The notes under the pieces: model-generated
Database searches by the model: none
What the model saw: only the letters and a program-made list of their open reading frames with translations
Told to the model about the DNA's origin: nothing
Assembly: GCF_001427785.1 (NCBI RefSeq)
Contig: NZ_LMHM01000017.1
Location: forward strand, 245,925 to 309,924
Direction of reading: 5' to 3'
DNA from: Lysobacter sp. Root690
GTDB lineage: Bacteria > Pseudomonadota > Gammaproteobacteria > Xanthomonadales > Xanthomonadaceae
DNA: 64,000 nucleotides
Program-made: the position numbers and the translations under genes
Shown here: piece after piece, positions 10,289 through 18,211 of the stretch
How positions within the stretch are numbered: position 1 is the first letter of the stretch
How the letters are laid out: each line of letters begins with the position of its first letter

Positions 10289-10518
10289 GCACGCGCTTGC
10301 AACTGGATATCGAACTCGACCGGCTGGAGCAGATGCTGCCGCACTGGCGCGAGACGATGCGGCACGAAGCGCAGTTCTGGCCGCAGTTTCGCGCGCTGCT
10401 GGAGCCGATCGTCGAGGGCCTGGGGCGCGACGATCGGCAGTACGCCGAAGCGCGGGTCGCGCGCATGTTGACCTTGAACGGCTGCGATCCGGGTAAGCGG
10501 CACGGCGAAGGCTGGTAG
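10285..10518 (+). CDS. small hypothetical protein coupled to the glucan synthase (77 aa)
   Basis: Starts inside the stop of the glucan synthase (ATGA overlap at 10285-10288), so it is probably translationally coupled to it. The 77 residues are soluble, charged and helical-looking, with acidic and aromatic residues (ELDRLEQMLPHWRETMRHEA) and a polar C-terminus. Third-position G/C stays high to the stop. No family is recognised. It may be an accessory protein of glucan synthesis, but only position suggests this. The region after it contains the relic of an unrelated peptidase gene. Confidence 0.65.
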   Translation: MSTRLQLDIELDRLEQMLPHWRETMRHEAQFWPQFRALLEPIVEGLGRDDRQYAEARVARMLTLNGCDPGKRHGEGW

Positions 10519-10617
10519 CGCCGGCCCGCGTCGGCTCGGTGCGAAGGGCATCAAATGCGCTGACCAACGACGCCGGCAATGTGTTGAGCCAGACCCAGCC
10601 TGGGTCGCTGGTCGCGG

Positions 10618-10845
10618 CCACTCGGCGATCAAGCCGCGCAGGCGATGCCTTTGAGCAACCTCGGGCGTTTCATCGCGGCGGTCGAGCGGGTCACGCCGCA
10701 GGCCGTGCAGCAGGCGGCGCGGCGATCGTTCGACCCGGATGGCGCGAGCATCGTCGTGGTCGGAGATTCCAAACGTTTCGCCGATGAACTGCGCATGGCG
10801 CATCCGCGGGTCGAATCGATCCCGGTGAGCGACGCGCTGCGCTGA
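10618..10845 (+). pseudogene. C-terminal relic of an M16 (insulinase-type) peptidase
   Basis: The frame reading DQAAQAMPLSNLGRFIAAVE through VTPQAVQQAARRSFDP and SIVVVGDSKRF to the stop at 10845 looks like the last 70-75 residues of M16-family zinc proteases. These typically end with a helix introduced by VTP.AV, then an SIVVVGDAK strand and a short tail. Nothing upstream in any frame supplies the rest of the protein or its HxxEH site, and the frame becomes unreadable before about 10618. The usual 450-950-aa gene has therefore been reduced to its tail. An ATG at 10645 could start a 66-aa product, but no good ribosome site precedes it. Confidence 0.5.
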
Positions 10846-11182
10846 TATGGACGCACGAGGCTGACGCGTGGTGCATCGGGCGCGCGCGCACCGCGGCGCG
10901 ATCCGGCGTGGTGCGAATTCGGAGGCTCATGGGACTCAGCCGCGTTCGTGCGGCGGCGTCGCGATGCCAAGCCTTTCGCGGCTCCGCGGCGGACGCTGCA
11001 ATCCGATCGGTACGACACCCGCGTCGATCGATTGTTCGCCGGATGGGACTGTCTGTAGAGATTTCGACACCCGCGACGCGGCCGGGTCTGCGATATGGTG
11101 CGCCCATAACCGCACCGCTTGGCAGGGCGCGTCGACGAGCGACGTGCGGCAACGGCCATGCGCTTCATCATCAGGATATCCA
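10846..11182. other. 337-bp gap before the OsmC-pirin operon
   Basis: No gene is supported here: the open frames are arginine-rich and lack codon bias. The last part should contain the promoter of the OsmC-pirin-OsmC operon, but I could not pick out a convincing -35/-10 pair. Confidence 0.5.
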
Positions 11183-11650
11183 ATGACCGACCCTCACCTC
11201 GTTGTTCCCAGCGTGCAGGCCGCCAGCGCGGCCGCGCCGTACCGGGTCGAGCTGCGCGACGACCTCGGCCATGCGTGGCAAGCCGACGAACCGGCCGATC
11301 TGGGTGGCGGCGATACCGCGCCGTCGCCGGAGCGCTTGCTGCTGTCGAGCCTGGGCGCCTGCACCGCGATCACCGTGCGCATGTACGCGGCGCGCAAGCA
11401 GTGGCCGTTGAACGACGTGCAGGTCGAGCTGCAATTCAATCCGAACGGCAAGCCCGAGGCTGGCACCGAGTTGACTCGGGTGATTTCCTTGCACGGCGAT
11501 CTGTCCGACGAGCAGCGCGAACGCTTGTTGCAGATCGCCAACGCCTGCCCGATCCACAAGGTGCTGACCGGCGAGGTGCGCATCGCGACCTCGTTGCAGG
11601 CGGCTGCGGTGTCGAACGAAGCCGCGCCGACCACGGGCGCTTCGCCATGA
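11183..11650 (+). CDS. OsmC family peroxide-reductase-like protein (155 aa)
   Basis: OsmC/Ohr-fold protein, a family of thiol-dependent (hydro)peroxide reductases acting in the cytoplasm. Both redox cysteines of the family are present: Cys60 in LGACTAITVRMY and Cys122 in NACPIHKVL, spaced as usual. Start ATG at 11183 is preceded by AGGA at a good distance. The extended upstream frame is rejected because it lacks coding character. It is the first gene of a three-gene operon. Its stop overlaps the pirin start (ATGA at 11647-11650). Linkage to a pirin and a second OsmC protein suggests an oxidative or electrophile stress role. Confidence 0.88.
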   Translation: MTDPHLVVPSVQAASAAAPYRVELRDDLGHAWQADEPADLGGGDTAPSPERLLLSSLGACTAITVRMYAARKQWPLNDVQVELQFNPNGKPEAGTELTRVISLHGDLSDEQRERLLQIANACPIHKVLTGEVRIATSLQAAAVSNEAAPTTGASP

Positions 11651-12603
11651 GCCGTCCCGAAGCGTCCGCCGAACCGGTACGCAGCAGCGACGGCGCGCAA
11701 TGCGCCGGCCGGCCCGTCCTGGAACGCATCGCCACCCGTAGCCGTGAGATCGCGCCGGGCTTCGAAGTGCATCGCGCGGTGCCGTCGCGGACCCGACGCA
11801 AGGTCGGCGCCTGGTGTTTTCTCGATCACGCCGGCCCGATCCGGCACGGCCCCGGCGCCGGGCCCTCGGTCGGCCCGCATCCGCATATCGGTCTGCAGAC
11901 CTTCACCTGGATGCTCGAAGGCGAAGTGCTGCATCGCGACAGTCTGGGTTCGCAGCAGCTCATCCGTCCGGGCCAGGTCAATCTGATGACCGCCGGCCGC
12001 GGCATCGTGCACGCCGAAGAGCCGCCCGACGGCAACGCCGGCCGCGTGCATCTGGCGCAGTTGTGGATCGCGTTGCCGCAAGCGGAGCGTCACCGTGAGC
12101 CGTCGTTCCATCACTACCCCGACTTGCCGATCCTCGAACGCGGCGGCTTCCGCATCACCGTACTGGCCGGCGAAGCCCTGGGCGAGCACGCGCCGGCGCA
12201 GGTGTTCACGCCGCTGGTCGGCATCGACCTTGCCGCCGACGCCGCGGCCGCCACCGAGCTGCCGCTCACGCCCGGATTCGAACACGCCGTGCTGTGTCTG
12301 CAAGGCGAGATCGAAGTCGAAGGCGAACGCATCGAAGCCGACACGCTGCTGTATCTGGGCCTGGGCCGCGACACTCTGCGGCTGCGCTGCGACAACGCGG
12401 CGCGGTTGTTGCTGATCGGCGGCGAACCCTTGGAAGAAGACTTGCTGATGTGGTGGAACTTCGTCGCGCGCACGCCCGAGGAAGTGCTGCAGGCCAGCGA
12501 AGACTGGAATGCCGGGCGTTACTTCGGCGACGTGCCCGGCACCACGCTGGCGCGCATTCCCGCGCCGGTGCCGGCCAACCTCAATCTCAAGGCGCAACGC
12601 TGA
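11647..12603 (+). CDS. pirin family protein (318 aa)
   Basis: Bicupin of the pirin family, iron-binding proteins that include quercetin 2,3-dioxygenases and redox-sensing regulators. The N-terminal cupin shows the metal site clearly: His78 and His80 in GPHPHIGLQTF, and His122 and Glu124 in GIVHAEEP. The C-terminal cupin (about 200-300) lacks metal ligands, as usual. Length is slightly above the 230-300 typical range owing to an N-terminal extension of about 25 residues. Translationally coupled at both ends: it overlaps the first OsmC gene by 4 nt, and its TGA shares a base with the next ATG (TGATG at 12601-12605). Substrate cannot be told. Confidence 0.92.
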   Translation: MSRPEASAEPVRSSDGAQCAGRPVLERIATRSREIAPGFEVHRAVPSRTRRKVGAWCFLDHAGPIRHGPGAGPSVGPHPHIGLQTFTWMLEGEVLHRDSLGSQQLIRPGQVNLMTAGRGIVHAEEPPDGNAGRVHLAQLWIALPQAERHREPSFHHYPDLPILERGGFRITVLAGEALGEHAPAQVFTPLVGIDLAADAAAATELPLTPGFEHAVLCLQGEIEVEGERIEADTLLYLGLGRDTLRLRCDNAARLLLIGGEPLEEDLLMWWNFVARTPEEVLQASEDWNAGRYFGDVPGTTLARIPAPVPANLNLKAQR

Positions 12604-13019
12604 TGAAAGCCATCTCGACCGCGCGGGTTTGGTCCGACGGCCCGCATTATCGTCATCGCATCCGCACCGGCGAGCACGACCTCATCGCCGACGAGCCGGT
12701 CGCCGCGGGCGGCCAGGACGCCGGCCCGGCGCCCTACGATTATCTGCTCGCCGGGCTGGGTGCGTGCACCGCGATCACCTTGCGCATGTACGCCGAAAAG
12801 AAAGGCTGGGAACTGGGTGAACTGCGGGTCGAGCTGACCCTGCTGAAGAATCGCGAAGGCGACACCCGGATCGAACGCGTGCTGCATAGCGACGCCGGCT
12901 TGAGCGACGAGCAATGGCAGCGTCTGCTCGAAGTGGCGGGCAAGACGCCGGTGACGCGGACCTTGCAGGAGGGCGCGACGATCGAAACGCGCCGTGGCGA
13001 TGATGCATCGGCGGCTTAG
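12603..13019 (+). CDS. second OsmC family protein, lacking the second cysteine (138 aa)
   Basis: OsmC-fold protein similar to the first gene of the operon across the helix containing GACTAITLRMYAEKK. Cys55 corresponds to the first redox cysteine. At the position of the second cysteine (CPIH in the paralogue) it reads KTPVTRTL, with Thr115 replacing Cys. This KTPVT variant occurs in a recognised OsmC subgroup, which may have a different chemistry or lean on a partner thiol. The start overlaps the pirin stop by one base, so all three genes are probably co-translated. A 9-bp hairpin follows at 13064. Confidence 0.88.
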   Translation: MKAISTARVWSDGPHYRHRIRTGEHDLIADEPVAAGGQDAGPAPYDYLLAGLGACTAITLRMYAEKKGWELGELRVELTLLKNREGDTRIERVLHSDAGLSDEQWQRLLEVAGKTPVTRTLQEGATIETRRGDDASAA

Positions 13020-13063
13020 TCGCGAGATCGCGATGGGCTCGTTGCGTCCAACGGCTTGCGCTC

Positions 13064-13087
13064 AAGCCACGAATAGCTCGTGGCTTT
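13064..13087. terminator. hairpin between convergent genes
   Basis: AAGCCACGA at 13064-13072 pairs with TCGTGGCTT at 13078-13086 across a 5-nt loop. It lies between the OsmC operon (plus) and the secreted protein gene (minus). The T run is short, so terminator function is likely but not certain. Confidence 0.45.
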
Positions 13088-13157
13088 CGATGTCGGTGCG
13101 CGGCTGATCGGCGCGGTAATTCCGGATCGCGCGCCGCGCCGTTTATTTTCTGCGCGC

Positions 13158-13595
13158 TTAATTGATGATGCTGAAACCCGCCGGCGCCCGCGCCGGCCGC
13201 GGCGCATCGCAGTGGTACATGTCCAGGTAGACGCGGGTCGTGGTCTCGCCGCAGACCACGTCGTAGCCGTCGACGATGTGATAGTCGGTCTCGCCGGCGC
13301 GCAGGGCCTTGTAGCCCATCATGTCCTCGACCAGCCGGTTGCTGGCGTCTTCGCTCAGATCGTCCGGCAGCGGCGTGCGTTCGCCGAAACTGCCGCGGCG
13401 GTCGAACGCCGGATGCTCGCTGTTCGGACAGACCAGCCGGGCGAGGTACTCGTGTTCGCCGCGCGGCTTGCAGACCTCCACGGCCTGTTCCTTGGCCAGT
13501 CCGTAGCTGTCGGCGACGGCGACGTTGGCCGGTGCTTCGGCGCGGGCCGCGCTGGTCACTAACAGCAGCGTCAATGCAGCGGTACGAAGATTCAT
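13158..13595 (-). CDS. hypothetical secreted protein (145 aa)
   Basis: Begins with a short signal peptide (MNLRTAALTLLLVTSAARAE, cleavage likely after ARA). The mature part has four cysteines (VCKPRGE, LVCPNSEH, DVVCGETT, YHCDAP) that could form two disulfides, consistent with a periplasmic or secreted protein. No known domain is recognised. The C-terminus ends APAGFSIIN. It lies directly downstream of the TPR gene on the same strand, with a 64-bp gap, and may be co-transcribed with it. Confidence 0.75.
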   Translation of the reverse strand: MNLRTAALTLLLVTSAARAEAPANVAVADSYGLAKEQAVEVCKPRGEHEYLARLVCPNSEHPAFDRRGSFGERTPLPDDLSEDASNRLVEDMMGYKALRAGETDYHIVDGYDVVCGETTTRVYLDMYHCDAPRPARAPAGFSIIN

Positions 13596-13659
13596 CGCGG
13601 CGATTCCTTGGTGGTGGGCGCGGGGTGGGTGCTCAGGTCGCGGGGTCGGCCGGTTAAGG

Positions 13660-14535
13660 CTAAAAGTGACTGCCGCAGATCGCGCACGAGCCGTCCTCGC
13701 CGTCCTTGCGCGGTTTGGCCAGGATCGCGCGGATATGCGCCTGCCGGCGTTTCATCAGCTTGTCGTGCGGCGCGCCGTAGGTCACGGCGAGTTCGTACAG
13801 CATGTTCGCGTTCTCGATCGAGCCGCCGACCAGATGCAGGGTCGCCCAGTCGCGCAGCACGTTGGCGACGATCGGATCGGTCGGCTTGACGAACTGGGTG
13901 CGTTCGAACAGCTGATAGCTCATCGAGCTTTGCAGTACGGCCTGAGTCACCGGCTTGCCGTCGTTGCCGGCCGGCATGGCCGGCATCGGCGGGACCAGCG
14001 CGTCGCCGAAATTCACTCCGGCGATCGAGTGCTTGGCGAGGTAGTTCGGGTCCTGCGCCAATGCGATCTTGCTTTCGAGAATCCGCGCATGCAGCCATTC
14101 CGACCCCAGGTGGGCGTCGTTGTTGCGGCGCATGCCGATGCGGATCCAACGCAGCGCGACCTGGTCGTGTCCGGCCAGCTCCAGCGCGGTGCCGAGGTTG
14201 GCCGCGGTCTGGTAGCGTCCCGGCGAGGAGCGCTCGATCGCCAGGAACTGGCGGATCGCGATCGGGTACTGCCCTTGATAGATAAGCAGCACGCCCAGGT
14301 TGTTGAGGTGCTCGAAGCTGGGCGTGGCGCGCGCCTCGGCGATCACCTCCCTGGCCCGCTCCATCTGCCAGCGCCGTCTCACCTGTTCGGTCAGGTGCTC
14401 GCTGAGTTCCTCGCCGACGATCCAGTCCGGGGAGAACGCGTGTCCCTGGTGATCGGTGCCGATGTAGTTGATGCACGCCTGCGCGGCGGCGGCCGGCAGC
14501 AGCAATGCGGCCAGCAGCAGTGTCCTTGCGATCAT
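13660..14535 (-). CDS. secreted TPR-like protein (291 aa)
   Basis: A signal peptide at the N-terminus (MIARTLLLAALLLPAAAAQA) is followed by a Cys near the mature end (ACINYIG). Residues about 55-150 contain helix pairs typical of tetratricopeptide repeats (NNLGVLLIYQGQYPIAIRQF, then a second repeat starting ANLGTALELAGH). A C-terminal SCAICGSHF carries a CxxC. A periplasmic scaffold or assembly factor is plausible. The start at 14535 is chosen over an in-frame ATG 180 nt upstream because a strong GGGGAAGG ribosome site precedes it and it begins the signal peptide. Function unknown. Confidence 0.8.
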   Translation of the reverse strand: MIARTLLLAALLLPAAAAQACINYIGTDHQGHAFSPDWIVGEELSEHLTEQVRRRWQMERAREVIAEARATPSFEHLNNLGVLLIYQGQYPIAIRQFLAIERSSPGRYQTAANLGTALELAGHDQVALRWIRIGMRRNNDAHLGSEWLHARILESKIALAQDPNYLAKHSIAGVNFGDALVPPMPAMPAGNDGKPVTQAVLQSSMSYQLFERTQFVKPTDPIVANVLRDWATLHLVGGSIENANMLYELAVTYGAPHDKLMKRRQAHIRAILAKPRKDGEDGSCAICGSHF

Positions 14536-14917
14536 CGCCTTCCCCCTGGGCCGCATCCGGCGGCCGCTTGCCGCCACGTTAGCCATTGGCGGGCTCGAAG
14601 CCAAGCGCCGCGCGGATGGGTTTTTGGTTGCCTGGGTCAGGAGGTGCGGTCGAGTGGTATCGCGAGTGCCCGCGGTGCCGCGAAATGCGACCGATCGCGG
14701 CCGAGTCGGGCGCATGCGGTGGGTATGACGACGAATGCGCCAATGCGCCGCAGCGCCTGGGCCGACAGCGGCCGCTTCGAATCGCCTGTCGCTGGCGCTA
14801 CCCCTTCATAGCGCAGGTCAGTGAGACGTTATAGAGCGGTGAGCGCCGCATGAGTTCGAGATAAGAACGGCGTAGGCAACCCGTGAGCATTCATGGCGAA
14901 TCCGCGCTCAACATGAC

Positions 14918-14935
14918 TGAATACGCGAGTATTCA
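14918..14935. promoter_or_regulatory. perfect palindrome, candidate operator for the PepSY gene
   Basis: TGAATAC-GCGA-GTATTCA is a perfect 7-bp inverted repeat with a 4-bp centre, 56 bp before the PepSY start. Its A/T-rich arms stand out in this GC-rich DNA. Size and symmetry fit the operator of a dimeric regulator. No regulator gene is adjacent. The rest of 14536-14990 holds nothing else I recognise. Confidence 0.4.
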
Positions 14936-14990
14936 TTTCGCGTTTGCATGTGCTGGCCACAATCGGAACCTTCTCAAGCAGGAGCACACC

Positions 14991-15425
14991 ATGAAACCGA
15001 TCATGCTGGCACTGGTCTTGGCCATCGCCGTTCCGGCCGCCGCCACGGCGCAGGAACCGCAGGCGCAGACGTCGCTGACCGAACATCAGATCCGCACCCG
15101 CCTGGCCGAGCAGGGCTATACCAAGGTCAACGATCTCGATTTCGACGACGGCGTGTGGAAGGCCGATGCGCGCAGCGCCGACGGCAATCGCGTGCAGGTG
15201 CTGCTGGATCCGCGCACCGGCAAGGTGTACGCCAACGAGCAAGTCACTCAGTTGAGCGAGCGCGACGTGCGCGCCGCGCTGTCGAGCGCCGGTTACACCG
15301 ACATCCACGATGTCGATTACGACGAGGGCATCTGGAACGCCAAGGCCGAGGACACCGGCGGCCGCGACGTGAAGCTCAAGCTCGACCCGCGCAACGGCAA
15401 GATCTTCGGCGCCGAAAAGAACTGA
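14991..15425 (+). CDS. periplasmic protein with two PepSY-like repeats (144 aa)
   Basis: A clean signal peptide (about residues 1-20, ending AATAQ) is followed by two copies of a PepSY-type unit of about 55 residues. The first runs from LTEHQIRTRLAEQGY to LDPRTGKVY, the second from LSERDVRAALSSAGY to LDPRNGKIF. PepSY domains are small periplasmic modules, often inhibitors of metallopeptidases or components of sensing systems. The start has a good AGGAG and begins exactly at the signal peptide; an in-frame ATG at 14883 is rejected. A palindrome upstream and a hairpin downstream bracket it as a single-gene unit. Confidence 0.85.
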   Translation: MKPIMLALVLAIAVPAAATAQEPQAQTSLTEHQIRTRLAEQGYTKVNDLDFDDGVWKADARSADGNRVQVLLDPRTGKVYANEQVTQLSERDVRAALSSAGYTDIHDVDYDEGIWNAKAEDTGGRDVKLKLDPRNGKIFGAEKN

Positions 15426-15443
15426 TACGGCCCGATCTCACCT

Positions 15444-15478
15444 GATGATGGCCGCTCGTAATCCGGGCGGCCATCGTC
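15444..15478 (+). terminator. hairpin after the PepSY gene
   Basis: GATGATGGCCGC pairs with GCGGCCATCGTC (one G-U pair) across an 11-nt loop, starting 19 nt after the PepSY stop. It lacks a T tract, so its terminator role is tentative. Confidence 0.4.
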
Positions 15479-15578
15479 GGCGGTCTGGCATTAGCCGTCC
15501 CGGACCAGGCGGGTCGGTGCGAACAGCGGCCTGCGCCGTTGCTACACTGACTGCAGATCCGCTGCCGCGAACCGCGCC

Positions 15579-16364
15579 ATGTTCCAGATCGGCTATATCG
15601 AGAGCCGGGGCAATGGCCCCCTGGGCGAAGAGGAGACGCGCGTCGTCGGCGAGCTGCAGCGACGCGGCATCGCCATGAGGTTTTTCACCCGCAAGCAGAT
15701 CGACCGGCGCAGCCTGCCGCTGGACGAAAGCAGTTTCGTGATGGGTGCGATGCCAGCCATGCTCGGCGCCATCAAGCAACTCGGCATCGAGGTGCCGCCA
15801 CCCAATGACTATCCGCGGGCGCTGCGCGATCTACTGCACCGCGAGGTCTGGCAATCCACCTTGGGCGAGATCGAACAACGGATCTGGGACGACTGTCAGC
15901 AGCCGGTGTTCGTCAAACCGGCCGAGCGGATCAAGACCTTCACCGGCAGGGTCTTCGAAAGCAACGCCGATCTCTATTTCCTCGGTTCCGCGTCGCGCCG
16001 GCAGAAGGTGTGGTGCTCGCAGGTAGTGAAGTGGCGCTCGGAGTTCCGCGCCTATGTGATCGGCACCGAGGTGGTCGCGCTGGATCCCTACGATGGCGAC
16101 GCGCAACTGGTGCCATGCGCCCGGACCATCGACGAAGCGGTGCGCGCCTTTCGCGACAGCGGCGAGGCGCCGGCGGCGTACGCGATCGATTTCGGCGTGC
16201 TGGTCGACGGCCGGACCGCCCTGATCGAGGTCAACGACGGCTATGCGCTCGGGGCGTATCGGATCGCCGCCGCGCCGTATACCGATCTGTTGTTGACGCG
16301 CTGGGCCGAACTGCTGTCCAGGCGCCGGGTGCCGGCACGTGAAACGGCGCTTCCGGCCGGTTGA
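15579..16364 (+). CDS. ATP-grasp domain protein, DUF4343-like (261 aa)
   Basis: Carries ATP-grasp features of the DUF4343 type. These are an ATP-binding strand with Lys (QPVFVKPAERIKTFTG, about 110-125), a central EFRAYVIGTEVVALDPYDG strand, and the metal/ATP acid motif near the C-terminus (YAIDFGVLVDG, then LIEVNDGYALGAY). ATP-grasp enzymes ligate a carboxylate to an amine or thiol through an acyl phosphate. The substrate here is unknown, and no precursor peptide or partner enzyme is adjacent. No signal peptide; cytoplasmic. The Shine-Dalgarno sequence is weak. Family fold is confident, substrate is not. Confidence 0.8.
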   Translation: MFQIGYIESRGNGPLGEEETRVVGELQRRGIAMRFFTRKQIDRRSLPLDESSFVMGAMPAMLGAIKQLGIEVPPPNDYPRALRDLLHREVWQSTLGEIEQRIWDDCQQPVFVKPAERIKTFTGRVFESNADLYFLGSASRRQKVWCSQVVKWRSEFRAYVIGTEVVALDPYDGDAQLVPCARTIDEAVRAFRDSGEAPAAYAIDFGVLVDGRTALIEVNDGYALGAYRIAAAPYTDLLLTRWAELLSRRRVPARETALPAG

Positions 16365-16550
16365 GCTGTGGGATCGTGGGGGCGGCCCGAGGATCGCGGC
16401 GGCCGGCACCGGAACCGGTGCGAAAATTTTTTGTCGGGCTTGTCGATTCCCGCAACCGTGGCTCGTCGCTAACAGGAGCAGGCAGTAAACGCAGCGTCAT
16501 CCAGGCCTGCGCCGCCCGCCAATCCATCCTCACCAACCAGGACCCTCGCC

Positions 16551-16970
16551 ATGACCACCCACTCGCAACTGTTCGTCAATCTGTCCGTCAAGAGCCTGCC
16601 GCGCGCGGTCGAGTTCTACACCCAGCTCGGCTACAGCTTCAATGCCAAATTCACCGACGAAAACGCGACCTGCATGATCGTCGGCGAGAACATCTTCGTG
16701 ATGTTGCTGGTCGAGCCGTTCTTCCAGTCCTTCACCAAGAAGACCCTGGTCGACGCGAGCAAGCAGGTGGAAGCGCTGATCGCGGTCAGCCTGCCCGGCC
16801 GCGCCGAGGTCGATGCGCTGGCCGAGAAGGCCGCCGCGGCCGGCGCGACGATGCACGAGCCGAAGGACTACGGCTTCATGTACCAGCGCTCCTACGACGA
16901 TCTGGACGGCCACACCTGGGAAGTGTTCTACATGGACCCGGATGCGGACCCGAGCGCGGCGCAGCAGTAA
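16551..16970 (+). CDS. VOC (glyoxalase/bleomycin-resistance fold) family protein (139 aa)
   Basis: Small cytoplasmic protein with the paired beta-alpha-beta-beta-beta modules of the vicinal-oxygen-chelate superfamily. It opens with LFVNLSVKSLPRAVEFYTQLGY and closes with YQRSYDDLDGHTWEVFYMDP, where the final Glu is a usual metal ligand. The usual N-terminal His ligand is replaced by Asn (FVNLSV), so metal binding may be altered. Related proteins are annotated as glyoxalase-like or lactoylglutathione lyase-like without known substrate. A strong bidirectional terminator follows at 17090. Confidence 0.88.
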   Translation: MTTHSQLFVNLSVKSLPRAVEFYTQLGYSFNAKFTDENATCMIVGENIFVMLLVEPFFQSFTKKTLVDASKQVEALIAVSLPGRAEVDALAEKAAAAGATMHEPKDYGFMYQRSYDDLDGHTWEVFYMDPDADPSAAQQ

Positions 16971-17089
16971 GCCATCGCGCGATCGCGGCGCGCGCGGCGG
17001 CGCGAACGGTTGCGGCCGTTCGTTGCCGCCTCGATCGGGCGGCGCGGCTTGAAGCGCTCCCGCGATCCAAGCGCGGCAATGCAGGAAAC

Positions 17090-17118
17090 GAAAAACCCCG
17101 CGCGATGCGGGGTTTTTC
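17090..17118. terminator. bidirectional rho-independent terminator
   Basis: GAAAAACCCCGC and GCGGGGTTTTTC form a perfect 12-bp stem around a 5-nt loop, with an A tract on one side and a T tract on the other. It lies between the convergent VOC and DUF3016 genes and can serve both. Confidence 0.88.
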
Positions 17119-17155
17119 ATGCGGTCGATATCGGCCGGTTGCGAGGTCGGCGCGA

Positions 17156-17716
17156 TTACGCGCTCGGGCTCTTGAATTCCTGATACAGCCAGTCGTCGAT
17201 CAGGCGCTTTTCGTAGCGCAACGGATCGCTGTCGGTGCCGGTGCGCGGCCCCATCAGGAAGCTCATGTCGCGCAGGGTGCGCTGGCCTTCCTCGACGATC
17301 TGGCCGTTGGCGTCGGTGCGCTTGAAATTCAACACGATCCGCGGCGGGTAGATGTCGCGGATGAAACGGGTGTCGTCGAACTGCGGCCCGTGCCAGGGCT
17401 CGTAGTCGCCGGCGCGCTTGATGTCGGTGATGTCGACCTGCAGGGTCTGGCCTTCGGGCAACCGCTTCTGCGCGCGGGTGCGCAGGTGCTGGGCGAGCTG
17501 TTCGACCCAGTTGCCGCGGCGCGCGTCGAAGCGGTTGCGGCTTTGGCGGATCTCGGCGAAGTTCGACGGATCTTCCCAGCGCACGCTGACCGGGCCCTGC
17601 TCGGGCAGGCTGCGTGGCGCGGCGGGATCGGTGACGGCGCGGGAAGCGGCGCCGACGTCCGCGGCCGCCAGCACGGCGACCGACAGGGCGATGGCGAATG
17701 CGGTCCGGAGGTTCAT
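17156..17716 (-). CDS. DUF3016 domain periplasmic protein (186 aa)
   Basis: A signal peptide (MNLRTAFAIALSVAVLAAADVGA) precedes one DUF3016 domain. Family hallmarks are visible in order: VSVRWEDPSNFAEIR, WVEQLAQHL, then DITDIKRAGDYEPWHGP, FIRDIYPPRI, and the C-terminal LRYEKRLIDDWL. The role of the family is unknown; it is common in xanthomonads and related gammaproteobacteria. The start at 17716 is preferred over one 66 nt upstream because GGAG precedes it and the signal peptide begins there. Confidence 0.88.
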   Translation of the reverse strand: MNLRTAFAIALSVAVLAAADVGAASRAVTDPAAPRSLPEQGPVSVRWEDPSNFAEIRQSRNRFDARRGNWVEQLAQHLRTRAQKRLPEGQTLQVDITDIKRAGDYEPWHGPQFDDTRFIRDIYPPRIVLNFKRTDANGQIVEEGQRTLRDMSFLMGPRTGTDSDPLRYEKRLIDDWLYQEFKSPSA

Positions 17717-17842
17717 GACGGGCTCCGATGCGGTGGGGACGCGTCGATTGTCCGCCTCGCCACCGGCACTGCATAGCGGCAATGCGTTAAACGCCGCGGC
17801 CGTTGCCGCGAATTCACGATCGTCGCGCCGCCGGGCCCCGAT

Positions 17843-18205
17843 TCATTCGCAGCCCTTGCCGTCGCCGTCGCGGTCCAGATGCGGGCCGTAGCCCGGGTCG
17901 CCGCGTCGCACCGGAGCCGCGCCGGCAGCGCGCGCCGCGCTGCAATTGCGGTAGTAGGCGGCGCCGGATTCGGCCGTCAACGCCGAGGGTGCGAGGCCTT
18001 GCGCCGAGGCTGGCCGACGCGGGCGCTGCGTTGACTCGGGCAGCAGCGACGCCGCAGCGGCGGTGGGGCCGCGATGGCAGTGATAGCCGCCGCGCTTGCG
18101 GTCGTGATGGCAGCCTTCGGCATTGAGACCGCCGCCGTGTGCACCGGCCTGCGTCGCGTAACACAGCCCGATCAGCGCGAGCCATCCGATCCGTACCGAT
18201 GTCAT
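17843..18205 (-). CDS. secreted Excalibur/YHYH-type calcium-binding-like protein (120 aa)
   Basis: A signal peptide (to about AGAHG) is followed by a His/Cys-rich segment, GCHHDRKRGGYHCHRG, of the kind found in YHYH proteins. An Ala/Pro linker leads to an Excalibur module at the C-terminus (YYRNCSAARAAGAAPVRRGD, ending DRDGDGKGCE). The DxDxDG loop resembles an EF-hand and should bind calcium; the two cysteines are conserved. Its ribosome site lies inside the right arm of a hairpin, suggesting translational control. It lies 75 bp downstream of the beta-propeller gene on the same strand. Confidence 0.82.
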   Translation of the reverse strand: MTSVRIGWLALIGLCYATQAGAHGGGLNAEGCHHDRKRGGYHCHRGPTAAAASLLPESTQRPRRPASAQGLAPSALTAESGAAYYRNCSAARAAGAAPVRRGDPGYGPHLDRDGDGKGCE

Positions 18206-18211
18206 CGTGTC

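Noticed and set aside
10868..11182. N-terminal extension of the first OsmC protein
   Set aside because: The in-frame upstream codons have no coding bias and the ATG at 11183 has a proper ribosome site and gives the normal family length.
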